NCBI RefSeq assembly: GCF_033568475.1
Contig: NC_133122.1
Coordinates: 141,367,402-141,431,401, forward strand
DNA from: Henckelia pumila
Taxonomy: Eukaryota; Streptophyta; Magnoliopsida; Lamiales; Gesneriaceae
Direction: 5' to 3'
DNA length: 64,000 nt
The position numbers and the translations under genes are program-made. The notes beneath the pieces were generated by a model. It did not search any database, had not been told where the DNA came from, and saw only the letters and a list, made by a program, of their open reading frames with translations. This document shows, piece after piece, positions 11,755 to 23,370 of the stretch; position 1 is the first letter of the stretch; every line of letters starts with the position of its first letter.

Positions 11755-12635
11755 GAAAAATGTCAATACATGGTTAAATCCGGAATTGTGTTAGGGCATG
11801 TCATATCTGAAAAAGGAATTGACGTTGATAAAGCTAAGGTTGATGTTATTGCTAATTTACCATCACCAAACACGATCAAAGAAATTCGATCATTTTTTGG
11901 TCATGCGGGATTCTATAGAAGATTTATAAAAAAATTTAGCATAATATCGAAACCAATTTCAAATCTTTTAACAAAAGATGCACAATTTGAATGGACTCAA
12001 CAATGTGAAACTACTTTTAAAATGATAATTAATCTTTTAACTACATCACCTATTTTACAACCTCCTGATTGGTCTTAACCATTTGAATTAATGTGTGATG
12101 CAAGTGATTATGTTGTAGGAGCCGTGTTAGGACAAAGAAAAAAAAAGGTAAACCTTATGTGATCTACTATGCAAGTAGAACCTTAAATAGTGCTCAAATC
12201 AATTATTCAACAACTGAAAAAGAATTACTTTCAGTAGTGTTTGCATTAGATAAATTTCGATCCTATTTAATTGGTTCTACTACTATTGTTTATACTGATC
12301 ATTCCGACATATAATATTTATCAAATAAACAAGATGCTAAGCCGAGATTAATACGATGGATTTTGTTATTACAAGAATTTGATCTTATAATAAAAGATAA
12401 AAAAGGAAAAGAAAATGTATTAGCCGATCATTTATCAAGAATAATTTTTGAATCATCTCAAAATGAAATACCAATAAATGAAAATTTTCCGGATGATCAA
12501 CTATTTTATGCTACTACTATGCCTTGGTTTGCTAATATTGTAAATTTTCTTATGACAAATAAAATGCCTTCTCATTGGAGTTCACAAGAAAAAAATAAAT
12601 TCTTGAAAGAGGTAAAAAAAAATTTATTGGGATGA
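11755..12635 (+). pseudogene. Athila RT end and RNase H
   Basis: The same reading frame continues after the TGA with GHVISEKGI and IRSFFGHAGFYRRFI (RT connection), to a TAA at 12076-12078. RNase H text follows (CDASDYVVGAVLGQ), is frameshifted in an A run near 12140-12150, then resumes with YASRTLNSAQINYSTTEKE and VYTDHSD and meets a TAA near 12312. The last part ([11 protein letters not shown]) is the RNase H-integrase linker. Catalytic residues are mostly recognisable, but at least three lesions break the frame. Confidence 0.72.
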
Positions 12636-12642
12636 TCCTTAT

Positions 12643-13191
12643 TTGTTTAAGTATTGTCTTGATCAAATTTTTCGACGATGTATACCCGACAATGAGGTAA
12701 GTAGTGTCATTAAATTTTGTCATTCTGAGGCATGTGGAGGTCATTTTTCGTCAAAGAAAACAGCTGCAAAAATCTTTCAATGTGGATTTTATTGGCCTTC
12801 TTTATTCAAAGATACACATTCATTTTGCAAATCTTGTGAAAATTGTCAGAAAATGGGTTCAATTTCAAAACGAAACATAATGCCTTTAAATTCAATCATG
12901 ATTATTGAAATATTTAACAGTTGGGGAATAGATTTTAAGGGTCCATTTTCATTATCTTTTGGATTCACTTATATTTTAGTGGCTGTCGATTATGTTTCAA
13001 AATGGATTGAAGCAATTGCATGTAGAACTAATAATCATAAAGTTGTGATAAAATTTTGAAAGAAAATATTTTTAGTCAATTTGGAATACTTAGAGCTATA
13101 ATCAGTGATGAGGGAAGTCATTTTATAAATAAATTATTTTCTTTGTTGTTAAGAAAATATGATATTACACATAAACTTTCTACTCCATATC
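12643..13191 (+). pseudogene. Athila integrase, 5' part
   Basis: The HHCC zinc-binding region is recognisable ([15 protein letters not shown] ... [11 protein letters not shown]), followed by the core start GIDFKGPF with the first catalytic Asp and [13 protein letters not shown] frameshift near 13056 precedes the second Asp region (ISDEGSHF). The gene is cut at 13191 in the STPYHPQTNG block, where the Tekay element inserted; codons continue at 23371-23376 once one copy of the ATATC duplication is discounted. Confidence 0.8.
13187..13191 (+). repeat. target site duplication ATATC (left copy)
   Basis: ATATC here and at 23371-23375 flank the Tekay-like element. Removing the element and one copy rejoins the Athila integrase in frame. 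Confidence 0.93.
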
Positions 13192-15803
13192 TGAAACGAC
13201 CCTAACTCTCTAAATATAAATAAATATGCGGAATTTTTTTTTTTTTTACACTTACTAAGTAAAAATATGTACATACATGCCCATACATATGTGCACAGAA
13301 AAAATAGATTTAAAAATAAATAACTTAAATAAAAATGCAACCTTTAATAAATTAAATATCTGAGTCAAACATTTAATAAAATACTGACATAAGCAAAATA
13401 AATAAAATTTGCATGCACTGAAAATATTTAAATAAAATGAGTAATAATATCCACCACTGAAAATAAATAAAATGTATGACATGATAAAAATATTCAAAAC
13501 ATGACGTAGACTCAGACAACGGTCACGGGGTTACTGCATGTCCGCTCATAGGTCCTCGCCGCCGGTGGGTACTACGTCCTCCTCTACGTACTCACCTGCA
13601 CCATATCAGTGTAGTGAGCCTAGATGCCCAACATGCTAACATAACAAGAGTTTAAAATAATTTAAATCACTTTAATACTAATACATAACATATACATGAA
13701 TGAGCATGCTTAAAAATATCATGAACATAACATAAACTTAAATTAAACTTGAATATCATAATAATACATAAACATTGTTGAGCAAAGTATTTTCTAACAT
13801 CGAAAGGTCGTCTCCATAGTGTAATCATACATACATTAAATACTGATCAGCATGGTAAACCAATGTACGTGGCGGTGACGAATCACCTCTTAAATTGGAA
13901 GTAAACTGCCCTTCAATAGTTCACATATGGGGACGAATCCCCCTTAAATTGTCACACTACTTCAACTTCCAACATAAAATTATTTTCTTTTACTCAACCT
14001 TAAACATTAAATCATGCATAAAAATTATTTCATGAATGCATGTACTTAAATAAAATGTGTGTCCTTCATATATATTTAATTTAATTTCATACTAACATAT
14101 AAATATTAAAAATAACTTTCATGCATAAAAATAATTAAATATATATTCAGGACACATGCAATTTCTCATGGGTTGTACTGAACTGCTGGCCCATTAACAC
14201 TGAGACTGGCCCATTAACATACTTATGCCCAATAATAATTATTATAAGCACAAATAATTAATTAAAGCCCATTAAAACAATCCTGGCCCAATAACACTCT
14301 ATTCCGGCTCAATGGGCCCAAAAGCCCAAAAACTGTCCCAATAATTTCCATGGGCTCTAAAGCCCATAAAAATTAGTGAACTAACTTAAATTAATTATTT
14401 AAGCCCACTAAGAAAATTAAATATAGCCTATTAATTTAATTAAACTAATTAGCCCAATTAAACATTTAAACTTATTAATTAACTTAAAAATAAAAATACC
14501 CGAGCCCAACTAACTTAACCCGGACCCGGACCCAACTAACATAACCCATGACCCACTGACTTGACCCGGACCACCAACCCGACCCGGAACTCCACCTGGA
14601 ACCCTAACCCGATCGCCCCCCTATTCTCGTTTCTGCTGCGGCCATGAGCAGCAGCCACTCCTTGGCTGCTGCCGGCCTGCTCCGGCCGCCCCTAGCCGGA
14701 GCACCGCCGTCCAGATGTAGCCCACGTCTGGGCGGTCTGAACCAGCCCCTAGCCCTGACCCCATGCTAACCCACACGCAGCAGCCGAGCCCCCTTCCATC
14801 AAACCCTAGACCTGCGCCCCCAAGTCCGATCCTGCACCAGCACCTACCTGGGCTCGTTTGGCTCAAACCACTCGAGCCACTCGAGTCCAGACCACTCTCA
14901 CACGACTTAGGGACCCTTGACCAGCAGCTGGACGCACCATGGATGAAGAAAACGTGAGCATGATCAAGCAAAACAACCAAAACCGTGCGTCTTCAACAAA
15001 AGAAACGAACCCTTTTCTGAAAACTTTAAAAAATTCGATGCATACACAATACACACTCTATAATATCTGATAGGTACGAAAATTTGGAAGAAAAACATGC
15101 CTTTCACCGATGTTTGAAGAGAAAAAGGCGAAGGTGACGATTTCGGGACGACGATGACTCAACTTGGAAACTTCAAAATCGTGGCTATGGAGTCCTTAGA
15201 GATGCTAGCCGATGAAGAAGATGAAGAACAAGGACTGGGGTGGCGGCTGATGCTTGGAGGCGTGAGGGTTGGGTAGATTAGGGTGAAATTTTAATTAAAA
15301 TAAAGTTTTGGAATAATTAAAAATATTAATAAGAAATTTTAAATATGAAATATATAACTTAAAAGCTCTAAATAATAATTGAAATCTGATAACTTTAATA
15401 AAATTCCGAAATATATAATTAAGGAAATTTTAAAGATAGTAAAAAGTCATTATTTTGGCTTATTTTGAATAAAAACGGACTCCTAAAAATATATAAAATT
15501 AAATACTGATAATTTTGAGGAAATAAAACTCAAAATAATATTTTTGGGCTTTAAAAATGCTCATGAAATAAATTGGATAGAAAGTTGTCATCTCGTCCGT
15601 CCACGGTCCCGTCTACGCGATAAAATAATTTAAATACTAAAAAATCATAAAAATCTCAAATTATGGGTTAAATGCTTGAAAATAAATCTTAAAACATGCA
15701 CAAATAATTCACATCATAAATTAACCCATAAATCTAAAATTTTAAATAAATAAATTTCCTAATTATGCATGCGAATTTACGTATTAAAATATCGGGTGTT
15801 ACA
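13192..15803 (-). repeat. 3' LTR of the Tekay-like element
   Basis: About 2.6 kb, TG...CA, in minus orientation the downstream LTR. It holds a GC-rich block (14580-14960) whose open frames on both strands are not conserved proteins. It differs from the partner LTR mainly by substitutions plus a 9-bp indel near 15150. Confidence 0.92.
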
Positions 15804-15825
15804 ATTCTCCCCCCCCCCCCCCCTA
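15804..15825 (-). other. polypurine tract of the Tekay-like element
   Basis: On the minus strand this is a run of about 15 G flanked by A, ending at the TGTAACACC LTR start. This is the plus-strand priming site of reverse transcription. Confidence 0.8.
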
Positions 15826-15855
15826 AATTGGATTTCGTCCTCAAAATTAAAGTAC

Positions 15856-16431
15856 TTACCCGAACAACTCCGGGTAGCGAGTCCTCATGTCTGCATCGGT
15901 CTCCCAAGTAGCTTCCTCCTCCGAGTGATTCAGCCACTGGACTCTGACCATCGGTATGACTCGCGTCCTAAGTCTCCGCTCCTCCCTAGCCAAGATCTGT
16001 ACTGGCCTCTCCTCATAAACTAGATCAGGTGGCAACTGCAAGGGCTCGAAATCCTACACATGCGACGGGTTAGAGACATATCTCCGAAGCATGGATACAT
16101 GGAGGACGTTGTGCACTGCTGCAAGCCCTGGCGGTAGAGCTAAACGGTAGGCCAACGTGCCAACTCTCTCCAAGATTTTGAATGACCCTATATACCTTGG
16201 ATTAAGCTTCCCTCTCCGGCCAAATCGTACCACTCCCTTCATAGGTGACACTCTCAGAAACACGTGATCACCTACTGCGAACTCCAAATCTCGTCGTCGA
16301 GTATCTGCGTAACTCTTCTGACGACTCTGAGCAGTCCTCATTCGATCCCGAATCTGAGTCACAATGTCAGCTGTCTGCTGCACGATCTCAGGACCAAGTA
16401 AAATCCTCTCACCAACCTCATCCCAATGCAC
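15856..16431 (-). pseudogene. Tekay integrase C-terminus and chromodomain
   Basis: The GPY/F-type region reads GVVRFGRRGKLNPRYIGSF and VGTLAYRLALPP, then VHNVLHVSMLRRYV. A TAG codon (about 16051-16053) interrupts before DFEPLQLP. The chromodomain follows, with RVQWLNHSEEEATWE and the end RTRYPELFG. Chromodomains of this group steer integration towards particular chromatin. Apart from the single stop the region is well preserved. Confidence 0.85.
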
Positions 16432-16499
16432 AGGAGATCTGCATCACCTCTCGTACAATGCTGCATAAGGAGCCATACCTATAGATGACTGAAAACTGT

Positions 16500-17300
16500 T
16501 GTTATAGGTAAACTCCGCTAATGGCAGTCTAGTCTCCCACGAGCCCTGAAAGTCGATGACACAAGCTCTCAGTAGATCCTCGAGAACTGGATCACTCTCT
16601 CAGACTGACCATCTGTCTGGGGATGGAACGCTGTACTGAACAAAAGTCTAGTCCCCAATGCAGTGTGCAAACTCTTCCAAAATGCAGACATAAATCTCGG
16701 ATCTCTGTCTGATACTATCGACACTGGTATGCCATGCAGTCTAACAATCTCCTTGATGTAAAGCTCTGCATACTGTGTCAACGAGTAAGTAGTCCTCACC
16801 GGCAAGAAATGAGCTGACTTGGTGAGTCTATCCACGATCACACAAATAGTTGTGCAACCTCTGGCACTCCTCGGTAAACCAACTACAAAGTCCATCGTAA
16901 TATTCTCCCATTTCCATTCCGGAATAGGAAGAGGTCTAAGAAGTCCTACTGGACGCTGATGCTCAGCCTTGACCTGCTGACAAATCAAGCACTCTGACAC
17001 AACTCTCCCGATATCTCTCTTCATCCCAGGCCACCAATACAATAGCTGCAAATCTCGGTACATCTTCGTACTTCCGGGGTGAATGGAGTACGGAGATGTG
17101 TGAACCTCTGCTAGAATCTCAGCTTTCAACTGATCGACGTTCGGTACCCAAATCCTACCACGGTATTGAACAATGCCATCTTCGTACTTCCGGGGTGAAT
17201 GGAGTACGGAGATGTGTGAGCCTCTGCTAGAATCTCAGCTCTCAACTGATCGACGTTTGGTACCCACATCCTACCACGGTATTGAACAATGCCATCCACA
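16500..17300 (-). pseudogene. Tekay integrase core with tandem duplication
   Basis: The HHCC region (HTSPYSIHPGSTKMYRDL ... CLICQQ) and the DDE core are visible: MDFVVGLP with the first Asp, VSDRDPRF with the second Asp and TDGQSERVIQ with the Glu. The core frame leaves phase just after ERVIQ (near 16590), a 1-bp indel. The N-terminal portion is duplicated in tandem (17061-17176 and 17177-17292, 116 bp), which also shifts frame. Confidence 0.85.
17061..17292 (-). repeat. 116-bp tandem duplication in integrase
   Basis: Two copies, 17061-17176 and 17177-17292, both start catcttcgtacttccggggt (plus strand) and differ at about four positions. 116 is not a multiple of three, so the duplication shifts the frame. 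Confidence 0.95.
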
Positions 17301-17415
17301 ACTGTATACAGAAGACCACCCTTGGCCTCATCTCTCTGTCTCCAATGCTGCAACTCCCCATCTGTAGGCTGTCCATCCCTGATCCGATCTCGCAGAACTG
17401 GCTGCACCGTCAATA

Positions 17416-18390
17416 CTAACAAGCTCGGTGCATGACCACTCGAGTAAAACTCCAAATCAAACCTCTGAATCTCACTCTGCAGTGGTAACTGCACTGACAA
17501 ACACGATACACTGACGACTTCCGACTCAAAGCATCGGCCACTACATTAGCTTTACCTGGATGGTAGCTAATGTCACAGTCGTAATCCTTCACCAACTCCA
17601 ACCATCTCCGTTGCCTCATGTTCAACTCCTTCTGAGTGAAGAAGTACTTGAGGCTCTTGTGATCAGTGAAAATATTGCACTTCTCTCCATATAGATAGTG
17701 CCTCCAGATTTTCAAAGCGAAGACCACTGCTGCTAACTCCAAGTCATGTGTCGGGTAGTTCTGCTCATGAATCTTCAACTGCCTCGACGCATAAGCAATA
17801 ACCTTACCACACTGCATAAGTACTGCGCCTAAACCTAGCTTAGATGCGTCGGTGTACACCACTAACTCCTCATGTGGTACTGTCATCGCTAAAACCGGTG
17901 CAGTAGTGAGTGCTTCCTTCAGCTGATCGAAGCTCCTCTGACAGTCTGAACTCCAAATAAACTTCGCGTTCTTCTTGGTTAAGGAAGTCAAGGGTACTGC
18001 AATAGAGGAAAAACCCTTGATGAACTTCCTATAATATCCTGCCAAACCCAAGAAACTGCGAATCTCCGAAGCATTCCTCGGAATACCCCATTTTTGCACT
18101 GCCTCAACCTTCGACTGATCCACTGCAATCCCATCTCTCGAAATAATGTGGCCAAGAAATGCCACCTGCTCGAGCCAAAACTCGCACTTGCTGAACTTGG
18201 CATACAAACGATGCTCCCTCAAAGTCTGCAAGGCTGTCTGTAGATGCTGCCTATGCTCCTCAATGCTCCTAGAGTAGATCAAGATATCATCAATGAAGAC
18301 TATGATGAGCTGATCAAGATACGGCTGAAAAACCCGGTTCATGAGATCCATGAAAACCGCTGGAGCATTGGTCATCCCAAATGGCATCAC
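17416..18390 (-). pseudogene. Tekay RT (C-terminal part) and RNase H
   Basis: It starts within the RT palm ([20 protein letters not shown]) and carries the catalytic FIDDILIYS. The connection domain follows ([26 protein letters not shown]), then RNase H ([57 protein letters not shown]). After the RNase H the frame is lost (near 17500). Catalytic motifs are intact. Confidence 0.9.
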
Positions 18391-19342
18391 TAAGACTCGT
18401 AATGCCCATAACGTGTCCGGAAAGCAGTCTTGGACACATCTGCATCTCTAACTCGCAGCTGATGATAACCAGATCGCAGGTCGATCTTGGAGAATACTGA
18501 AGCTCCCTGCAACTGATCAAATAAGTCCTCTATTCTCGGCAGTGGGTACTTATTCTTCACTGTGACCCTGTTGAGCTCTCGATAATCGATGCACAATCTC
18601 ATACTGCCATCCTTCTTCTTCACAAATAATACTGGAGCTCCCCATGGAGAAAAGCTAGGACGAACAAAGCCTTTCTCTAATAACTCCTGTATCTGCTCCT
18701 TCAACTCTTTCATCTCGGTAGGAGCAAGTCTGTATGGTGCCTTAGAGATAGGCACGGTGTCTGGCACTAAGTCGATGCTGAACTCCACATCTCTCACTGG
18801 TGGAATTCCTGCAACATCCTCCGAAAAGACGTCCGGAAAGTCACGAACCACATCTATCTCTGATAATGATCTGCTAGATGGTTCTGAGGCCGTGACAATA
18901 CTCGCTAGAAAACCTCGGCAACCCCATTTCAACAGCTTCCTCGCCTGAATAAGAGATATCACCTGAGGAATATCACTGCTCTGAGATGCAAGGAAGGTAA
19001 ACGGGTCGCCTTCTGATGGTTTCACTGACACTGATCTCCGACGAAAGTCAATCGAAGCTCCATTGACTGTCAACCAGTCCATACCCAATATCAAATCAAA
19101 TCCACTCAACGGAAAAACCACCACATCTGCGCGAATGGAGTGCCCCTGAAGCTCCAACTCCAGTTCTCGAATGACACTAGAGGTAGAAATAATCTGTCCT
19201 GACGGCATAGTGACATCATAACCACTATCAACAATCTCAGGTGTGATGCCTATCCGTCTGATAAACTCCAGAGAGATAAATGAATGTGTAGCCCCTGAAT
19301 CTAGCAACGCAAACGTGGAGTTGCCTCTAACTAGAATTCTCC
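18390..19342 (-). pseudogene. Tekay protease and RT (N-terminal part)
   Basis: Reading from the proposed splice acceptor at 19342: [11 protein letters not shown], then protease [12 protein letters not shown] with an intact D-S-G, and LILGMDWL. The RT start follows ([57 protein letters not shown]). A 1-bp deletion right after RYGHYE (near 18390) removes the phase of the catalytic block. The ORF itself lacks an ATG at its start, consistent with translation as part of a spliced or read-through gag-pol. Confidence 0.88.
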
Positions 19343-19552
19343 CTGCACGCAGAAGAATCCCAACAATTTCATATCACTACCAAACTTTCCCCCAAAGATG
19401 AACTAATAACCCTTAATTCTAATCACAAGTAAAACATGCTTCTTATTCTAACATGCAGATAGGTAACCCAAATAACAAATTATTCCACAAAGAAAAAAAT
19501 CGAAATTCTTAACCAAAGGAAGAAATTATAAAATACTAGAGGTAAGATATAC
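19343..19552 (-). other. candidate intron between gag and protease
   Basis: On the minus strand gag reads GATACCTCCTTGATCACCG, then GTATATC. The stretch ends TTCTTCTGCGTGCAG and is followed by GGAGAATTCTAGTTAGAGG. Removing these 210 bases joins LITG to [10 protein letters not shown] in one frame, which is the normal continuous protein in related elements. Left in place, gag ends at a stop three codons beyond TG. The acceptor has a pyrimidine-rich approach. An alternative is a small non-autonomous insertion, but it would have to leave exact GT/AG ends and a perfect frame. Confidence 0.72.
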
Positions 19553-20579
19553 CGGTGATCAAGGAGGTATCTGGGTCTGCCTCCTCTGCCTGCATAACGA
19601 ACACTCTACCAGCAGTGTTCTTCTTCCTCGGGCAATTAGCTATCTGGTGCCCTAGCTCTCTACAGTGGAAACAAACTCCTGCTCCCAGAAGACAAGGTCC
19701 CGAATGCATCTTTTGACACTTCGGGCAAGTAGGAAAACCTCCAGTATTAGGGGCCCCGTCCCTCGGCTGCTGTGGCCTCTGCTGCTGGTTCGGGCCCTTA
19801 GACGGCCCAGTATACTGCTTCTTCGCAGGAGGCTGCGAAGATGGTCGCTGAAATCCAGACTGAATCTGTCTCTTCCCCTGCTGCTCTCGATGTATCTCTC
19901 TCCTACCCTCCTCTGACCTCAGTGCTCTACTAACTATCGCCTCATAAGTAGCGACGTCTATCATACGTACGTCATGCTTGATATCCGCCTTCAGTCCCTC
20001 CACAAACTGCCTCATCTTCTCCGGTGGACTGTCTGAAATCAGAGGCACAAAATGACAGCCCATCTCGAACTGTCTCACATACTCAACCACTGACCTGTCC
20101 CCCTGTCGGAGACTCATAAACTCCCGGATCATGCGACTGCGCACATCCTCCGTGAAATACTTGGCGTAGAAGATACGCCTAAACTCCGCCCAAGTCAATG
20201 TAGGAAGATGTACTCCCCTGGCAGCACCCTCCCACCAAAGAGCTGCATCTCCCTTCATCATATAAGTCGCACAGTTCACCCTGTCAGCGTCAGTAATCCC
20301 CATGTATGAAAAGATGGACTCCAAAGAGCGAATCCACCCCTCAGCCACCAATGGATCGGTGGTACCAGTGAACTCCTTCGGTCCCTTCTTCTGGAACCGC
20401 TCAGCTACGTCCTCCTCGTGGGACAGTCTAGGACGTGCAGCCTGCTGCTCCATTAGAGCAGTAATCCCTGCCATCATATTAGCATTGGCCTGCTCCAATG
20501 CTGCAAGTGGATCCTGGGGTGGAGGTGGAGATCCCCCACGTCTGTTCTCAGGTCTCGGAGGCAATCTGCACCACCACAT
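19536..20579 (-). CDS. Tekay gag (intact ORF)
   Basis: A 347-codon ATG frame forming the capsid/nucleocapsid protein. The N-terminus is Pro-rich; the capsid part has FTGTTDPLVAEGWIRSLE, DAALWWEGAARG, FRRIFYAKYFTEDVR and SLRQGDRSVVEYVRQFE. The Gln/Pro-rich linker leads to one CCHC knuckle, CFHCRELGHQIANC (CX2CX4HX4C), near residues 302-315. If unspliced, translation stops at GISYL just inside the proposed intron, giving Gag alone; if spliced, it continues into protease. This is the best-preserved frame of the element. It would assemble virus-like particles in the cytoplasm. Confidence 0.85.
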   Translation of the reverse strand: MWWCRLPPRPENRRGGSPPPPQDPLAALEQANANMMAGITALMEQQAARPRLSHEEDVAERFQKKGPKEFTGTTDPLVAEGWIRSLESIFSYMGITDADRVNCATYMMKGDAALWWEGAARGVHLPTLTWAEFRRIFYAKYFTEDVRSRMIREFMSLRQGDRSVVEYVRQFEMGCHFVPLISDSPPEKMRQFVEGLKADIKHDVRMIDVATYEAIVSRALRSEEGRREIHREQQGKRQIQSGFQRPSSQPPAKKQYTGPSKGPNQQQRPQQPRDGAPNTGGFPTCPKCQKMHSGPCLLGAGVCFHCRELGHQIANCPRKKNTAGRVFVMQAEEADPDTSLITGISYL

Positions 20580-20736
20580 ATATCTCTACGTAAATCGCCA
20601 TGCATAACTAAGTGTTTTAACATTAATGCTAACTTAAATTCTTAAAAGTAAATCATGCTATAAACACTTAAAACTTACAGACCGGTAGCGTGGATTTCTG
20701 AGCTCGCATAGCAGTAATGACCCCTCCAAGGACCGT

Positions 20737-20748
20737 GCTCTGATACCA
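20737..20748 (-). other. primer binding site, tRNA-iMet (Tekay)
   Basis: TGGTATCAGAGC on the minus strand, two bases inside the right LTR, the usual initiator-tRNA site of plant Ty3/Gypsy chromoviruses. Confidence 0.92.
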
Positions 20749-20750
20749 AC

Positions 20751-23370
20751 TGAAACGACCCTAACTCTCTAAATATAAATAAATATGCGGAAATTTTTTT
20801 TTTTTTTACACTTACTAAGTAAAAATATGTACATACATGCCCATAAATATATGCACAGAATAAATAGATTTAAAAATAAATAACTTAAATAAAAATGCAA
20901 CCTTTAATAAATTAAATATCTGAGTCAAACATTTAATAAAATACTGACATAAGCAAAATAAATAAAATTTGCATGCACTGAAAATATTTAAATAAAATGA
21001 GTAATAATATCCACCACTGAAAATAAATAAAATGTATGACATGATAAAAATATTCAAAACATGACGTAGACTCAGACAACGGTCACGGGGTTACTGCATG
21101 TCCGCTCATAGGTCCTCGCCGCCGGTGGGTACTACGTCCTCCTCTACGTACTCACCTGTACCATATCAGTGTAGTGAGCCTAGAGGCCCAACATGCTAAC
21201 ATAACAAGGGTTTAAAATAATTTAAATCACTTTAATACTAATACATAACATATACATGAATGAGCATGCTTAAAAATATCATGAACATAACATAAACTTA
21301 AATTAAACTTGAATATCATAATAATACATAAACATTGTTGAGCAAAGTATTTTCTAACATCGAAAGGTCGTCTCCATAGTGTAATCATACATACATTAAA
21401 TACTGATCAGCGTGGTAAAATAACGTACGTGGCGGTGACGAATCATCTCTTAAATTGGCAGTAAACTGCCCTTCAATAGTTCACATATGGGGACGAATCC
21501 CCCTTAAATTGTCACACTACTTCAACTTCCAACATAAAATTATTTTCTTTTGCTCAACCTTAAACATTAAATCATGCATAAAAATTATTTCATGAATGCA
21601 TGTACTTAAATAAAATGTGTGTCCTTCATATATATTTAATTTAATTTCATACTAACATATAAATATTAAAAATAACTTCCATGCATAAAAATAATTAAAT
21701 ATATATTCGGGACACATGCAATTTCTCATGGGTTGTACTGAACTGCTGGCCCATTAACACTGAGACTGGCCCATAAACATACTTATGCCCAATAATAATT
21801 ATTCTAAGCCCAAATAATTAATTAAAGCCCATTAAAACAATCCTGGCCCAATAACACTCTATTCCGGCTCAATGGGCCCAAAAGCCCAAAAACTGGCCCA
21901 ATAATTTCCATGGGCTCTAAAGCCCATAAAAATTAGTGGACTAACTTAAATTAATTATTTAAGCCCACTAAGAAAATTAAATATAGCCTATTAATTTAAT
22001 TAAACTAATTAGCCCAATTAAACATTTAAACTTATTAATTAACTTAAAAATAAAAATACCCGAGCCCAACTAACTTAACCCGGACCCGGACCCAACTAAC
22101 ATAACCCATGACCCACTGACTTGACCCGGACCACCAACCCGACCCGGAACTCCACCTGGAACCCTAACCCGATCGCCCCCCTATTCTCATTTCTGCTGCG
22201 GCCGTGAGCAGCAGCCACTCCTTGGCTGCTGCCGGCCTGCTCCGGCCGCCCCTGGCCGGAGCGCCGCCGCCCAGACGTAGCCCACGTCTGGGCGGTCTGA
22301 ACCAGCCCCTAGCCCTGACCCCATGCTAACCCACACGCAGCAGCCGAGCCCCCTTCCATCAAACCCTAGACCTGCGCCCCCAAGCCCGATCCTGCACCAG
22401 CACCTACCTGGGCTCGTTTGGCTCGAACCACTCGAGCCACTTGAGTCCAGACCACTCTCACACGACTTAGGGACCCTTGACCAGCAGCTGGACGCACCAT
22501 GGATGAAGAAAACGTGAGCATGATCAAGCAAAAAAACCAAAACCGTGCGTCTTCAACAAAAGAAACGAACCCTTTTCTGAAAACTTTAAAAAATTCGATG
22601 CATATACAATACACACTCTATAATATCTGATAGGTACGAAAATTTGGAAGAAAAACATGCCTTTCACCGATGTTTGAAGAGAAAAAGGCGAAGGTGACGA
22701 TTTCGGGACGACGGGACGACGATGACTCAACTTGGAAGCTTCAAAATCGTGGCTATGGAGTCCTTAGAGATGCTAGCCGATGAAGAAGATGAAGAACAAG
22801 GACTAGGGTGGCGGCTGATGCTTGGAGGCGTGAGGGTTGGGTAGATTAGGGTGAAATTTTAATTAAAATAAAGTTTGAAATAATTAAAAATATTAATAAG
22901 AAATTTTAAATATGAAATATATAACTTAAAAGATCTAAATAATAATTGAAATCTGATAACTTTAATAAAATTCCGAAATATATAATTAAGGGAATTTTAA
23001 AGATAGTAAAAAGTCATTATTTTGGCTTATTTTGAATAAAAACGGACTCCTAAAAATATATAAAATTAAATACTGATAATTTTGAGAAAATAAAACTCAA
23101 AATAATATTTTTGGGCTCTAAAAATGCTCATGAAATAAATTGGATATAAAGTTGTCATCTTGTCCGTCAACGGTCCCGTCTACGCGATAAAATAATTTAA
23201 ATACTAAAAAATCATAAAAATCTCAAATTATGGGTTAAATGCTTGAAAATAAATCTTAAAACATGCACAAATAATTCACATCATAATTTAACCCATAAAT
23301 CTAAAATTTTAAATAAATAAATTTCCTAATTATGCATGCGAATTTACGTATTAAAATACCAGGTGTTACA
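20751..23370 (-). repeat. 5' LTR of the Tekay-like element
   Basis: 2620 bp, TG...CA, containing the promoter of the minus-orientation element. Nearly collinear with 13192-15803. Confidence 0.92.

Larger units (their letters stand above)
13192..23370 (-). mobile_element. complete Tekay/Del-like chromovirus, 10.2 kb
   Basis: LTRs at 13192-15803 and 20751-23370 begin TGAAACGACC and end GTGTTACA. The flanking duplication is ATATC. The minus-strand primer site TGGTATCAGAGC (20737-20748) abuts the right LTR and is the initiator-Met type. A G-rich polypurine tract (15804-15825) abuts the left LTR. The order in minus orientation is gag, candidate intron, protease, RT, RNase H, integrase, chromodomain, which defines a chromovirus; motifs and the iMet site fit the Tekay/Del clade. 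By hand alignment the two LTRs differ at about 45 positions in ~2.6 kb, so insertion is fairly recent. Several 1-bp indels and a 116-bp duplication disable pol. Confidence 0.92.

Noticed and set aside
14621-14980. 119-codon frame in the first Tekay LTR and its near copy at 22187-22540
   Set aside because: Both lie inside the two LTR copies in a GC-rich block where most frames are open. Homology between them only reflects LTR identity.
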